This document shows positions 18,918 to 27,669 of a stretch of 64,000 nucleotides of DNA, in pieces. The position numbers and the translations under genes were made by a program. Each line of letters begins with the position of its first letter. The stretch's first letter is position 1. The notes beneath the pieces were generated by a model, which was given only the letters and a program-made list of their open reading frames with translations, did not search any database and was not told the DNA's origin. Source of the DNA: Geomonas paludis (GTDB lineage: Bacteria > Desulfobacterota > Desulfuromonadia > Geobacterales > Geobacteraceae); contig NZ_BLXY01000012.1 of NCBI RefSeq assembly GCF_014193585.1, positions 1 through 64,000 of the forward strand. The letters are read 5' to 3'.

Positions 18918-19265
18918 ATGGAAACGACCGTCGCCTCGGTGCAGGGCGCCTACTTCCTGACAACGGGCCTGTGGCCTATCTTCAGCATCAGGACCTTCAT
19001 GATGATCACCGGCCCCAAAACGGACCTGTGGCTGGTGAAGACGGTCGGGGCGGTCCTGGGCGTGACCGGTGCGGCCCTCCTCGTGGCCGGTCTCGCCGAC
19101 CAGGTGACACAGGCGCTGGTGCTGCTGGCGGTAGGAAGTGCCGCCGCCCTCGCCGCCGCCGATGTCATTTACGCCTCCCGCAAGGTCATTGCACCGGTAT
19201 ACCTGCTGGACGCCGTACTGGAAGCGGCGTTGATCGTCTGGTGGGTTGCCGCGTTACTGCTTTGA
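18918..19265 (+). CDS. Small four-helix membrane protein, unknown
   Basis: A 115-residue hydrophobic protein with about four predicted membrane segments (roughly residues 10-30, 40-60, 63-83, 90-114) and a short soluble loop containing TGPKTDLWLVKTVG. No family was recognised with confidence. It begins 16 nt after radC with GGAGGAGCC before its ATG, so co-transcription is likely. Confidence 0.72.
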   Translation: METTVASVQGAYFLTTGLWPIFSIRTFMMITGPKTDLWLVKTVGAVLGVTGAALLVAGLADQVTQALVLLAVGSAAALAAADVIYASRKVIAPVYLLDAVLEAALIVWWVAALLL

Positions 19266-19334
19266 AGACGCACCACTACCCCCCGCGCCGGATCAGCCGG
19301 TGAGGGCGCCGCAGCGGCGGAACAGGAGAACGAG

Positions 19335-19808
19335 ATGCGCAAAACCGTAACGAAGAGCCAATTTCAGCAGCACCACGACCAAGGTGCCGAGTGGCTGGAC
19401 CTGGACAGCATCGCCCGGGTGGAAATATCGTCGGAAGACCCGACCCAGCCCATCGAGGCCGCCCTGCAGCCGGCGGGAGCCCCGGGATGGCGGGCGGCAG
19501 AGCCGGGGCCGCAGGTGATCCGCCTGATGTTCGACGCTCCGCAAAAGGTGAAGCGGATCTACCTGCTGATCAACGAAGAGGAAGTGGCGCGGACCCAGGA
19601 ATTCGTACTGCGTTACGCGCAGCACCACGGCCACCACTTCCGGGAGATCGTGCGCCAGCAGTTCACCTTCTCCCCTCCCGGCACCACCACCGAGCAGGAG
19701 GAGTACCAGGTGGACCTCGACGGCGTGACCATGCTGGAACTTGAGATCATGCCCGATGTCTCCGGCTCGGCGGCGAAGGCGTCGCTGGGGAGGCTGCTGC
19801 TGGCTTGA
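19335..19808 (+). CDS. Hypothetical protein with possible discoidin/XRCC1-like fold
   Basis: A 157-residue soluble protein. The central part (VKRIYLLINEEEVARTQEFVLRYA, FREIVRQQFTFSPPGTTTEQEEY, LELEIMPD) recalls discoidin/XRCC1-N-type beta-sandwich proteins annotated as carbohydrate-binding in related genomes. That resemblance is weak and from memory. No signal peptide is seen. A ribosome binding site (AGGAGAACGAG) precedes the ATG. It is followed by a hairpin terminator. Confidence 0.65.
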   Translation: MRKTVTKSQFQQHHDQGAEWLDLDSIARVEISSEDPTQPIEAALQPAGAPGWRAAEPGPQVIRLMFDAPQKVKRIYLLINEEEVARTQEFVLRYAQHHGHHFREIVRQQFTFSPPGTTTEQEEYQVDLDGVTMLELEIMPDVSGSAAKASLGRLLLA

Positions 19809-19823
19809 CCGGAACAAAAAAAA

Positions 19824-19907
19824 GCGCCGAGAGGAAAAGGAGGATCCATCATCGGCGCAAAAGTTGGGTTTTCTGGCAAGCGGCATCTGCTGTGCCGCTT
19901 TGTCTTT
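19824..19907 (+). terminator. Two hairpins ending the radC cluster
   Basis: GCGCCGA/TCGGCGC (19824-19830 with 19852-19858) is followed by AGCGGCA/TGCCGCT (19879-19885 with 19893-19899) and TTTGTCTTTC. The second hairpin with its T-rich tail looks like the terminator; the first may be part of the mRNA end. From here to 20165 nothing else was recognised. Confidence 0.55.
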
Positions 19908-20169
19908 CATTATTACAAGAGCGGTGCCAAATTCATTGGGCGCTCGAAAAATTTCTCAACCCCCTGTTTGGCAAGGTATTTTTAGCATTTCGAGGTCAAT
20001 CACCGCCACCTGCTCCGGATCAACCGGCTGAACAGCAAAGCCGCTCCGGGCGCCCTCAACCCGGCAAAAACCACGCGAGAACAGCCACTTTCACGTCTTG
20101 AGCAGCAGTTCAAAGTTTGCACAGGGTGTCAAAATCCCGCTGCCGCTGTGTCATCAATCCTGTTCAACC

Positions 20170-20290
20170 TCCCCCCTCTCCCCCTCTCTCCTTGGGAGAG
20201 GGTGGCCGCAGGCCGGGTGAGGGCGCTGCGGACTGCGTCATTCTCTCGTGGCTAGGCCCTCACCCCGGCCCTCTCCCGGAGGGAGAGGGA
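20170..20290. repeat. REP-like element (family 2), two hairpins
   Basis: CCCTCTCTCCTTGGGAGAGGG and CCCTCTCCCGGAGGGAGAGGG form paired stems with the family tail GGCCGGGTGAGGGCGCTGC. They lie between convergent genes. Confidence 0.7.
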
Positions 20291-20318
20291 GATTACCCCC
20301 TATAGCGCCCATAAAAAG

Positions 20319-20354
20319 AAACGGCCGCGGAACATCAGCCCCGCGGCCGTTTTT
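20319..20354 (-). terminator. Bidirectional Rho-independent terminator
   Basis: The perfect 9-bp stem CGGCCGCGG/CCGCGGCCG (20322-20330 with 20341-20349) has A residues on the left and TTTTT on the right. It can end transcripts from both directions and lies just after the YdbL-like gene. Confidence 0.85.
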
Positions 20355-20371
20355 GCCGATATTTCCACTTG

Positions 20372-21046
20372 TTACTTCTGCACCCACCGGTCGTTCGGCA
20401 GTTGCATCCACCACCCCGGCTGGGCCGCTTCCCGCTTGGTCTCGGCGTAGGTGGCAGCCGCTTTACCCATGACCAGGTTCAGCGCCTCCTTGCTCTCTTT
20501 TTGCTTCTGCAACTTGAGGATGGCCTTGGCCATGCTCATGACTACCGTCTTGCGGCTCTGGTTTTCCGCGGCCACCAGCGCCTCATCCTGCGGGGCAAGC
20601 TTCCCCTTGGCGGAAGGGGGAACCACCACCAGCGCCTGCTTCGAGAGCCCGACTGCCCCGCTGGCAAAGAGGGCGTTCAGCCTGGGGAGCCGCTTGCTCA
20701 TCTCGTCGTAGGCCTTCAGGACCTCCGGCATGCTGGAGAGCTCGACCGCCAGGGCCTCCGCGTCGGCATCGGTATCCGCGGCATAGGCCTCGGCCACCAA
20801 CGAGAACTGCGGCAGGCCGTCAAAAAGGCGACTCTGCGGTTTGTCCCGGGGCGCGGCCGGCGGCAGGCCCGGGGGCGGCGCGGGGGTGGCCGGTTTATCA
20901 CCGCTCTTCAGGAGCATGTCGTCCAGCGACTTGTACGCCTCCTTGGCGGCTTTCTCGGGGAAGTAGACGTTGACCGTAATGACCGCGCAGGCGGCAAGGG
21001 AGCAACAGGCAAGGACCAGCAGCAACTTGATCAGTCTCGTTTTCAT
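20372..21046 (-). CDS. DUF1318 lipoprotein combining YnbE-like and YdbL-like parts
   Basis: A 224-residue lipoprotein. The signal peptide ends in a lipobox SLAAC at about residue 20. The next segment, VITVNVYFPEKAAKEAY, resembles the small lipoprotein YnbE. The C-terminal ~100 residues, ending WWMQLPNDRWVQK, match DUF1318 (YdbL). In E. coli, YdbH, YnbE and YdbL work together in outer-membrane lipid homeostasis, and here the gene sits directly after a YdbH/AsmA-like gene. The proline-rich linker (APPPGLPPAAP) joins the two parts. That the fusion does both jobs is inference. Confidence 0.78.
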   Translation of the reverse strand: MKTRLIKLLLVLACCSLAACAVITVNVYFPEKAAKEAYKSLDDMLLKSGDKPATPAPPPGLPPAAPRDKPQSRLFDGLPQFSLVAEAYAADTDADAEALAVELSSMPEVLKAYDEMSKRLPRLNALFASGAVGLSKQALVVVPPSAKGKLAPQDEALVAAENQSRKTVVMSMAKAILKLQKQKESKEALNLVMGKAAATYAETKREAAQPGWWMQLPNDRWVQK

Positions 21047-21113
21047 GGGACACCCCCGTCTCGACGTTTTTCTACTCCTGGATATGGCACTTCACGAATA
21101 TAACACAGCAGCA

Positions 21114-24100
21114 TCACTCTTCCCACTTGAACTCCGGCACCGGCTCCGGTTTCGCCGGCGTCTTCTCGGCGGGGGCCTCTCCGGTCGCGGGCGTACCGCG
21201 CACGGCCGCCTCCTTGATCGACTCCAGCAGGTGGTCCAGGGCGATCCGGTTCTGGGTCGGCGCTATGTTCACGTTCAGGTCCTTCACCCCGAAGAAGTTG
21301 GTATTGACGATCTTCAGCGTATTGAAGGTCAGGTCCCCCTCCTGCAGGGTCGCCTTGATCTCCGCCTCGTCGTAGTCGCGGTCCCGGCTCAGGAAAAAGC
21401 CACTGAGCTTCTGCTTGGCCAGGCGCTGCAGAAACTCCTTGCTGACCAGCATCTTCTCCCCTCCCCCTTCGCGGGCCCAGAGATCGATAAAGCCGGTCAT
21501 CCCCGCGACGCCGCCTCCCATCCCCCTGACGCTGATGACGCCATCCACCCGCCCCGAGATGTACCCTTGCACGCTGGGAATGCTGCGGCAGAGCCGCTTC
21601 AGGCTAACGCCGTTCACCAGCAGATCGGCGCGATAGGTCATCTTTTCCCTGACCGCCAGGTACCCCGTCCCGAGCATGACCCCATCGTACAGAGTTGTCC
21701 GCAGGGGGGCGATCTCCATGAGTCCCTGTGCGGCGCGCAGCTGCAGGGTGAGCTTGCCGAGTTCCAGGGTGCCGAAAACCGTTTTCCCCACCGTCAGCTG
21801 TTCGCCAGCGGACGGGAGAGCCCGCAACTCGCCGAGCACACGCTGGTAGTTCGCCCTGCTGAACTCCCTGCTCTCTTTGGGCTGGGGTGCGCTCTTGCCG
21901 GAGAGGTCGAGGGAGACCGGGATCCTGCCGTTGATGTCGGCAACCGTCAGCTTCTGGGGGGGCGACTCGATACTCCCCCCCCGCAGGTCGATGCCCCCTT
22001 CCAGGAACTGCCGCCCGTCCCGTAACTCGAGCGTTGCGTTTGCGGCGAGCGCGCCTTTCAGCGTCGCCTCCTGGAGCGCCGGGGGGAGCAGGTTGGCGGT
22101 CGCATCGATCAGCTCCTCGACCCGGGTGTCGGGGAGCGCAATGCTGATGGTCCCGCGACGCTTGGGGGTGAAGGCGGCGGCCACCTGCCCCCGCGCCCGC
22201 AGGGCAACCCCTTTGCCCGGCGAAAAGAGCCCTTCGCCGATGGCGAGGTTCCCTCCCGCATAGCTCCCGGACAGGAACAGGGAGGCGCCGGTGAGAGCGT
22301 TCTTGCCGCCCTTGGCCAGGGCCAGCCCGCGCCCCTTGGTATCGAAGCGGCACTCCAGCCCCTTCTTTCCGGAGTAGGTGCCGGAAGCGCGCAGGTCGAA
22401 GTGGCCGCCGGTGGGGCGGACGGTGGCGGACCGCGGCAGCAGGGATGCAGCCTGGGTCGCGCTGCCGTCCTGTAGCGAGGCCTTGAAAGCGACGCCGGAC
22501 TCGGCAGCAAAGGGACGGAAGGTCGCCTCGGCGGCCAGCTTCCCACCCAGCAAAGTGCCGTTCAACTGCGCGCGCCCCCCCGCCTTGGCGAAGCTCGCCT
22601 GCAGCACCGCGCCCCCTAGCTGTTTGCTGTTCATGGTGACGGCAGGGGAGGAAAGGTCGGCGGATCCCTCCAGCCATTTCTCCGTCCCTGCCGTGACCAG
22701 CCTGCCTTGAACCCGCCCCGACAGACCGGCAAGCTCCAGGTCGCCCTGGCGCAACGCGCCCCCCTCCAGCTCAAGAAAGAGCGGAGTCTGCCCTGCCGGG
22801 GTTCCCGGAGGGGGCAATCGGCCGGCGACCCGGTTGGCGACCAGCCTCGTTGTTCCCAGCCGGGCCTGAACCCCGTCCAGGGTGACCTTGTCGTCCTCGA
22901 CCCGGTAGCCGAAACGGGCGTCGCCGTGCTGCGAGCCCACGGTCACCCCTGCCAGCTGTGCCTGGCCGGCAGCCTGCCGGTGTCCCCCCTGCTGGCGCAG
23001 GCCTATGCTGACCGCCCCGTCCTTGACGGCCACCGGCTCCTTGCCCCGCATTCCAGCGAAACCGGCCAGCCCGATGCGTCCCGAGAGCTTCAGGTCCTGC
23101 GCCCCTTTTCCCGTCAACGTCACCGTGCCCGACCCGGTGCCGGCGGTGGCCTGCAGGTCGTAGCGTTTCAGGAACGGGTTCAGGGCGGAGAGCTTCGCCT
23201 GCGCGAGCCTGAGCGTGGCCGACAGCGGCTCGGGGCGCTGCAGATCGTATGACAGATCCCCCTCGGCGGGGACGCCGAAGACGCGGAAGCCGAAGCCTCG
23301 GCTTTCCATCGTCACCGGTTTCAAATGAGAAGAGAGGGTCACATCGAAGGGGAGGTGCAGGGTCTCGATGATCGCCCCGCCCGCCCCTGGAGTGGCAGAG
23401 AGAGTGCCGACGGCGGCGACGCCCTGTCCCTTGCGCGACAGTGCCGCCTTCCCGGAAAGCCCCGTGACCAGCAGTTCCCCCTTCCTTGTCAGCGAACCAT
23501 CCTGGAGCAGCAGGAGACCGGCGGCGCTCTCCACCCCGCCGGTACCGGTACCTTCCAACCTCAGGGACTCGCAGCGCAGCTTCCCCGCCAGCAGCAGACC
23601 GCGCCGGGCCTCCTCGTTCAGAAGCACGTTGAGCAGGGCCAGATCGACCTGGTCCACCCCGAACAGGAGGGCATAGCGCCGCTCCTTGCTCACCCCGGTC
23701 AGGCTCCCCTCGGCGTGCAGTTGCGCCACCTTCTCGATCGCCAGCGTCGCGTCGTTGAGATCGACCCGGTCCTCGGCAAGTGTGTATGAACCGTTGAACT
23801 GCAGCGTTCCAGCGATGGGGTAGCTGCCCCGGGCCGCCGGCAGCAGGACGTCCCTGAACCGGAAGGAGCCCGAACTGCGCAACTCCCCCTTGGCCAGCAC
23901 CGCGTTGACGGTCAGGGAGCCGACCGCCTTTTCCAGCGGCTGCGGGTTCTTGAGCTTCAGCAGCGTCGCGACCTTGCGCAGCGACAGGATCGGTGCACTC
24001 AATGTCAGGTCCACCGCAGCCTGGTCGCCCGGCCGTGCGGTGCCTTGCAGCTGGTAACGGTTGTGTCCGGCATCCTCGAAGGCAAGCTCCACCTGCGCGT

Positions 24101-24668
24101 TGCGCGAACCGCCGCTGGTCAGGTTGTAGAGTTTGACGTCGACCCCACGCACCCCCTCCCCCTGCACCGTCAGCGCCCCCTTACGCACCACGAGTTTACC
24201 GATCACCGTCTCGGGCGCGGGCTTCGCCGGCTTCCTGGCGGCCAGCCTGCGCTGCAGGTCGCTGAAGTTCCAGGCGCCGGCGCCGTTTTTCTGGAGGTTG
24301 ATGCTGCCGCCGTCGACGGCGATGAGGTCGAAGCGCCGCTTGCCCCGCAAAAGCCCGAGCCATTGTGGCCTGACCGCCACGGTCTCCGCCGCGACCAGGT
24401 CGGGGCCGGCAAACCCTTTCGGGTTCATCAGTCTGACCCCGCCCAGCACCAGCGTCCGGCCCGAAAGCGAGACGCGCTGCACGGTGAATTGCTGATTCAG
24501 CGTCGAGGTGACCAGGTGGGAGATCTGCCGGGCGGGGAGCGGCGTGGCGAGGTAGATCTGCAGCAGGATGAAGGCGAGCAGACACACGCCCAGGAGCCCG
24601 GCGCCGATATACGCCAGGATCCTGACCGGTCCCTCCGGGATTAAGTCTCTGCCGCCGACCTCTCTCAT
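21114..24668 (-). CDS. Large AsmA/YdbH-like envelope protein
   Basis: An 1184-residue protein with one N-terminal transmembrane helix (about residues 15-37) and a very long periplasmic region rich in short beta-strands, as in AsmA/TamB/YdbH bridge proteins. Family-typical blocks are VTSTLNQQFTVQRVSLSGRTLVLGGV near the start, AGAWNFSDLQRRL, and C-terminal LKRLCRSIPSVQGYISGRVDGV. Such proteins form hydrophobic grooves that carry phospholipids between membranes. The downstream DUF1318 lipoprotein supports the YdbH-type assignment. A ribosome binding site (AGGAAGGGGG) precedes the ATG. Confidence 0.8.
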   Translation of the reverse strand: MREVGGRDLIPEGPVRILAYIGAGLLGVCLLAFILLQIYLATPLPARQISHLVTSTLNQQFTVQRVSLSGRTLVLGGVRLMNPKGFAGPDLVAAETVAVRPQWLGLLRGKRRFDLIAVDGGSINLQKNGAGAWNFSDLQRRLAARKPAKPAPETVIGKLVVRKGALTVQGEGVRGVDVKLYNLTSGGSRNAQVELAFEDAGHNRYQLQGTARPGDQAAVDLTLSAPILSLRKVATLLKLKNPQPLEKAVGSLTVNAVLAKGELRSSGSFRFRDVLLPAARGSYPIAGTLQFNGSYTLAEDRVDLNDATLAIEKVAQLHAEGSLTGVSKERRYALLFGVDQVDLALLNVLLNEEARRGLLLAGKLRCESLRLEGTGTGGVESAAGLLLLQDGSLTRKGELLVTGLSGKAALSRKGQGVAAVGTLSATPGAGGAIIETLHLPFDVTLSSHLKPVTMESRGFGFRVFGVPAEGDLSYDLQRPEPLSATLRLAQAKLSALNPFLKRYDLQATAGTGSGTVTLTGKGAQDLKLSGRIGLAGFAGMRGKEPVAVKDGAVSIGLRQQGGHRQAAGQAQLAGVTVGSQHGDARFGYRVEDDKVTLDGVQARLGTTRLVANRVAGRLPPPGTPAGQTPLFLELEGGALRQGDLELAGLSGRVQGRLVTAGTEKWLEGSADLSSPAVTMNSKQLGGAVLQASFAKAGGRAQLNGTLLGGKLAAEATFRPFAAESGVAFKASLQDGSATQAASLLPRSATVRPTGGHFDLRASGTYSGKKGLECRFDTKGRGLALAKGGKNALTGASLFLSGSYAGGNLAIGEGLFSPGKGVALRARGQVAAAFTPKRRGTISIALPDTRVEELIDATANLLPPALQEATLKGALAANATLELRDGRQFLEGGIDLRGGSIESPPQKLTVADINGRIPVSLDLSGKSAPQPKESREFSRANYQRVLGELRALPSAGEQLTVGKTVFGTLELGKLTLQLRAAQGLMEIAPLRTTLYDGVMLGTGYLAVREKMTYRADLLVNGVSLKRLCRSIPSVQGYISGRVDGVISVRGMGGGVAGMTGFIDLWAREGGGEKMLVSKEFLQRLAKQKLSGFFLSRDRDYDEAEIKATLQEGDLTFNTLKIVNTNFFGVKDLNVNIAPTQNRIALDHLLESIKEAAVRGTPATGEAPAEKTPAKPEPVPEFKWEE

Positions 24669-24738
24669 GTGCCCCCTTCCTGTGCAGCGTGAACTTTACC
24701 CTGCTTCGCCGCCGTGGGCAAGGAGAGGGTGAAACGCG

Positions 24739-24769
24739 AAAAGGGGCACCCGGCATGGGTGCCCCTTTT
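24739..24769. terminator. Bidirectional Rho-independent terminator
   Basis: AAAAGGGGCACCC pairs perfectly with GGGTGCCCCTTTT (24739-24751 with 24757-24769) around a 5-nt loop. It ends the GAPDH transcript before the AsmA-like gene. Confidence 0.88.
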
Positions 24770-24798
24770 CCTGTCTAGCAAGTTTTGCCTGCGCCGAA

Positions 24799-26244
24799 CT
24801 AGGCCGGCAGCGCCGGAAGTTCCAAGCCCGCCATCTTCTGGACCATGCGCACGACCTGGCAGCTGTAGCCGAACTCGTTGTCGTACCAGACGTAGAGCAC
24901 GCAGCGGTTCCCCTGGACGATGGTGGCCAGGGAGTCGACCACGCCGGCGTGGCGCGAACCGACGAAGTCGCTGGAGACGACGTCCGGCGAGTTGGTGTAG
25001 TCGATCTGGTTCTGCAGCGGCGAATCGAGCGAGATCGCGCGCAGGTGGGCGTTCAGCGTCTCCACGTCGGTCTCGGTGCCGAGCTGCAGGTTGAGGATCG
25101 CCAGCGAAACGTTCGGGGTCGGCACGCGGATGGCGTTGCCGGTCAGCTTGCCGGTCAGTTCCGGAAGCACCTTGGCCACGGCCTTGGCGGCGCCGGTCTC
25201 GGTGATGACCATGTTGAGCGGGGCGCTCCGCCCGCGGCGGTCCGCCTTGTGGTAGTTGTCGATCAGGTTCTGGTCGTTGGTGTAGGAGTGGCAGGTCTCG
25301 ACGTGGCCGCTCACGATGCCGAACTTGTCGCTCACCACTTTCAACACCGGCACGATGGCGTTGGTGGTGCAGCTCGCGGCCGAGAAGATGGTCTCTTGCG
25401 GCACGATCAGTTCGTTGTTGATGCCGGCGACGACGTTGGGGATGTCACCCTTGCCCGGAGCGGTAAGGAGCACCTGGGAGACGCCGGGCGCCTTCAGGTG
25501 ACGGCCCAGCCCTTCGCGGTCGCGCCACTTGCCGGTGTTGTCGATGACGATGGCGTTGTTGATGCCGTACTGGGTGTAGTCGACGTTTTCGGGGGCGTCC
25601 GAGTAGATGATGCGGATCATGTTGCCGTTGGCGATGATCGCGTTCTCTTCCTCGTCGATGGTGATGATGCCGTTGAAGGGCCCGTGCACCGAGTCGCGGC
25701 GCAAAAGGCTGGCCCTCTTGACCAGGTCATCCGGTCCGGCCTTGCGCACCACGGCGGCGCGCAGGCGGAGCTTCTCGCCGCTGCCGGACTTCTCGACCAG
25801 GATGCGGGCGAGCAGGCGGCCGATGCGGCCGAAACCGTAGAGCACGATGTCCTGCGGCTCGTCGAGCAGCGAGGTGCGGCCGGTGTTGACCGAAGCGAGC
25901 TCGCTGGCAACGAAGTCGTCGATGGAGACCTGGTCCTTGACCGCGTCATAGCGGACGGCGAGCCTGCCGAGGTCGATACGGGCCGGCGCCAGGTCCAGCT
26001 TGGCGAGGGCCTCCAGGATCGGGAACGTCTCCTGGACGGTCAGTTCGCCGTCGAGGATCAGACGGGCGAAACGATGCGCCTTGAGGATCTCGATGGTCGG
26101 GCTGTTTACCAGGGAGCGACCGTACACCGTGGTGACGATGTTGTTGTCGCGGTAAAGATGGCCGATGATCGGGAGCATGCGCTCGGCAAGTTCCTCGTGG
26201 CCCTGCCATTCCTTCAAATAAGCTTCCTGTTTCTCAATCTTCAT
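24799..26244 (-). CDS. gap: Long-form glyceraldehyde-3-phosphate dehydrogenase
   Basis: A 481-residue GAPDH. The usual NAD(P)-binding start GFGRIGRLLARIL lies around residue 130, behind an N-terminal extension of about 125 residues (MKIEKQEAYLKEWQGHEE...). The catalytic cysteine is Cys292 in FSAASCTTNAIVP and the histidine is in CHSYTNDQN. Extended forms of this length are known in several proteobacteria, and some are thought to work in the gluconeogenic direction. The start at 26244 was preferred to 26376 because the extra 44 codons show no conserved sequence and a ribosome binding site lies here. It is monocistronic. Confidence 0.9.
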   Translation of the reverse strand: MKIEKQEAYLKEWQGHEELAERMLPIIGHLYRDNNIVTTVYGRSLVNSPTIEILKAHRFARLILDGELTVQETFPILEALAKLDLAPARIDLGRLAVRYDAVKDQVSIDDFVASELASVNTGRTSLLDEPQDIVLYGFGRIGRLLARILVEKSGSGEKLRLRAAVVRKAGPDDLVKRASLLRRDSVHGPFNGIITIDEEENAIIANGNMIRIIYSDAPENVDYTQYGINNAIVIDNTGKWRDREGLGRHLKAPGVSQVLLTAPGKGDIPNVVAGINNELIVPQETIFSAASCTTNAIVPVLKVVSDKFGIVSGHVETCHSYTNDQNLIDNYHKADRRGRSAPLNMVITETGAAKAVAKVLPELTGKLTGNAIRVPTPNVSLAILNLQLGTETDVETLNAHLRAISLDSPLQNQIDYTNSPDVVSSDFVGSRHAGVVDSLATIVQGNRCVLYVWYDNEFGYSCQVVRMVQKMAGLELPALPA

Positions 26245-26688
26245 AGTTCCGTCCCTTCGCAGAAAATAACACCGGACACTTTCAGGCGCCTCCGGCGCAA
26301 AACTCAGCGTACAAATAACGGCCGACGCACCACTGTCAATTGCACTCCAAGGCATCGCCTGAGTACACCGAATCATTTCGCGGTTGACAGAACGACAGTA
26401 GCAGGAACGGCCAAAACGGCTGCATACTACAGCATTTTTGTGATGTAAACAATTGAAACTTCAGGAAGATAAACAAGTAATGTTTTTGTTAATTACCACA
26501 GACAAATAATGGCGCCGCTCATGTCTTGCCGCCCTTTTATGCCGCCACAACCTTTGCGCCGGACGCAGTTATCGTGTTATCCTTGCCCGTCGCGGCTTGC
26601 GCCGCCGGTGTGCGAGCCTTAGCCCCCCCCACCGGCGCGGGACCCGTCACCCCGGCCTAACGGGGCAAAATCTTTACTCGGAACCGCT
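26245..26688. other. Divergent intergenic region with G+C-rich hairpins
   Basis: The left part (26245-26500) is the GAPDH leader; a possible minus-strand promoter has TTTACA near 26448. The right part (26590-26665) folds into CGCCGGTG/CACCGGCG and CCCCG/CGGGG stems just before the DUF486 gene. No known riboswitch consensus was recognised there. No ORF was supported. Confidence 0.4.
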
Positions 26689-27018
26689 ATGAGAACCATC
26701 GTATTGTTGATCCTGTCCAACGTCTTCATGACCTTCGCCTGGTACGCCCACCTCAAGGACCTGCGCAGCGCGCCGGTCTACGTCGCCATCCTGGCCAGTT
26801 GGGGCATCGCCCTCTTCGAGTACATGCTCCAGGTGCCCGCCAACCGCGCCGGGTTCGGAACCTTTAGCCTGGGACAATTAAAGATCATGCAGGAAGTGAT
26901 CACCCTTTCCGTCTTCGTTCCCTTCGCGGTCTTCTACATGGGGCAGCCGCTCAAGCTGGACTACCTGTGGGCGGGCGTCTGCATGGCGGGGGCCGTCTTC
27001 TTCATCTTTCGCGGTTAA
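26689..27018 (+). CDS. DUF486 small membrane protein
   Basis: A 109-residue protein of the DUF486 family (drug/metabolite transporter-like). It has four hydrophobic helices and the family blocks NVFMTFAWYAHLK, SWGIALFEYMLQVPANR, FSLGQLKIMQEVITL and YLWAGVCMAGAVFFIFRG. The cellular role is unknown. It is monocistronic, followed by C/G-rich REP-like sequence, and preceded by a structured leader region. Confidence 0.88.
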   Translation: MRTIVLLILSNVFMTFAWYAHLKDLRSAPVYVAILASWGIALFEYMLQVPANRAGFGTFSLGQLKIMQEVITLSVFVPFAVFYMGQPLKLDYLWAGVCMAGAVFFIFRG

Positions 27019-27022
27019 AAAG

Positions 27023-27124
27023 TCCCCCCTCCCCTCGCGGGAGGGGGGTAGGGGGTGGGGGTAGGTGCCACATTTGCGGTCATGGCAAGGTCACCCCCCC
27101 TGCCCCTCCCCTCGCGGGGGGGGG
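27023..27124. repeat. REP-like element (family 2 variant), two hairpins
   Basis: CCCCCCTCCCCTCGCGGGAG with its GGGGGG complement occurs twice, separated by about 60 bp. It is transcribed downstream of the DUF486 gene. Confidence 0.6.
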
Positions 27125-27195
27125 AGCTGCAAACGCGGGTCGATCTCGATCAATGTTAAGGTCCGGACAACGCTGGGCTAACGGGAGAACAGCGG

Positions 27196-27669
27196 ATGGC
27201 AAAGGCGAGAACTGCGAAAGGGCGCGGGTTGCGCGTGGTTGCGGTCTTCGAGGCCCTGAAGGGAGTGGTGGTGCTGCTGGCAGGGTGCGGTGTGCTGACA
27301 CTGGTGCACAAGAACCTGCACGACATCGCGGTGCGCCTGGTGCTGGTGCTGCACATGAACCCGGCGCGCCATTACCCGGGCATCTTTATCGACGCCGCTA
27401 ACCGCGTTACCGACCTGCAGCTCTGGATGCTCGCGGCTTCCGCACTGGCCTTCGCGGCGGTGCGCCTGGTGGAAGCCTACGGCCTGTGGCATGAGAAAAG
27501 ATGGGCGGAGTGGTTCGGCTTCCTCTCGGGAGCGATCTACCTCCCCGTCGAAGTCTACGAGATCTTTCGCAAACCGGACTGGGCCCGTGCTGCCGTGTTC
27601 CTGGTCAACGTCTGCGTGGTCGGCTACCTCGCCTCGGCGCTGAAGCGCTCCCGGAAGTCGCGCCGCTAG
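27196..27669 (+). CDS. DUF2127 membrane protein
   Basis: A 157-residue DUF2127 protein with about four transmembrane segments. It has the conserved start RGLRVVAVFEALKGVVVLLAG and RLVEAYGLWHEKRWAEWFGFLSGAIYLPVEVYE. Function unknown. Its stop codon overlaps the stop of the convergent gene at 27666 by 4 bp. Confidence 0.88.
   Translation: MAKARTAKGRGLRVVAVFEALKGVVVLLAGCGVLTLVHKNLHDIAVRLVLVLHMNPARHYPGIFIDAANRVTDLQLWMLAASALAFAAVRLVEAYGLWHEKRWAEWFGFLSGAIYLPVEVYEIFRKPDWARAAVFLVNVCVVGYLASALKRSRKSRR

Noticed and set aside
24949-26448. Plus-strand frame opposite GAPDH
   Set aside because: Low-complexity Val/Asp/Gly-rich product with no motif; the minus-strand GAPDH is certain.
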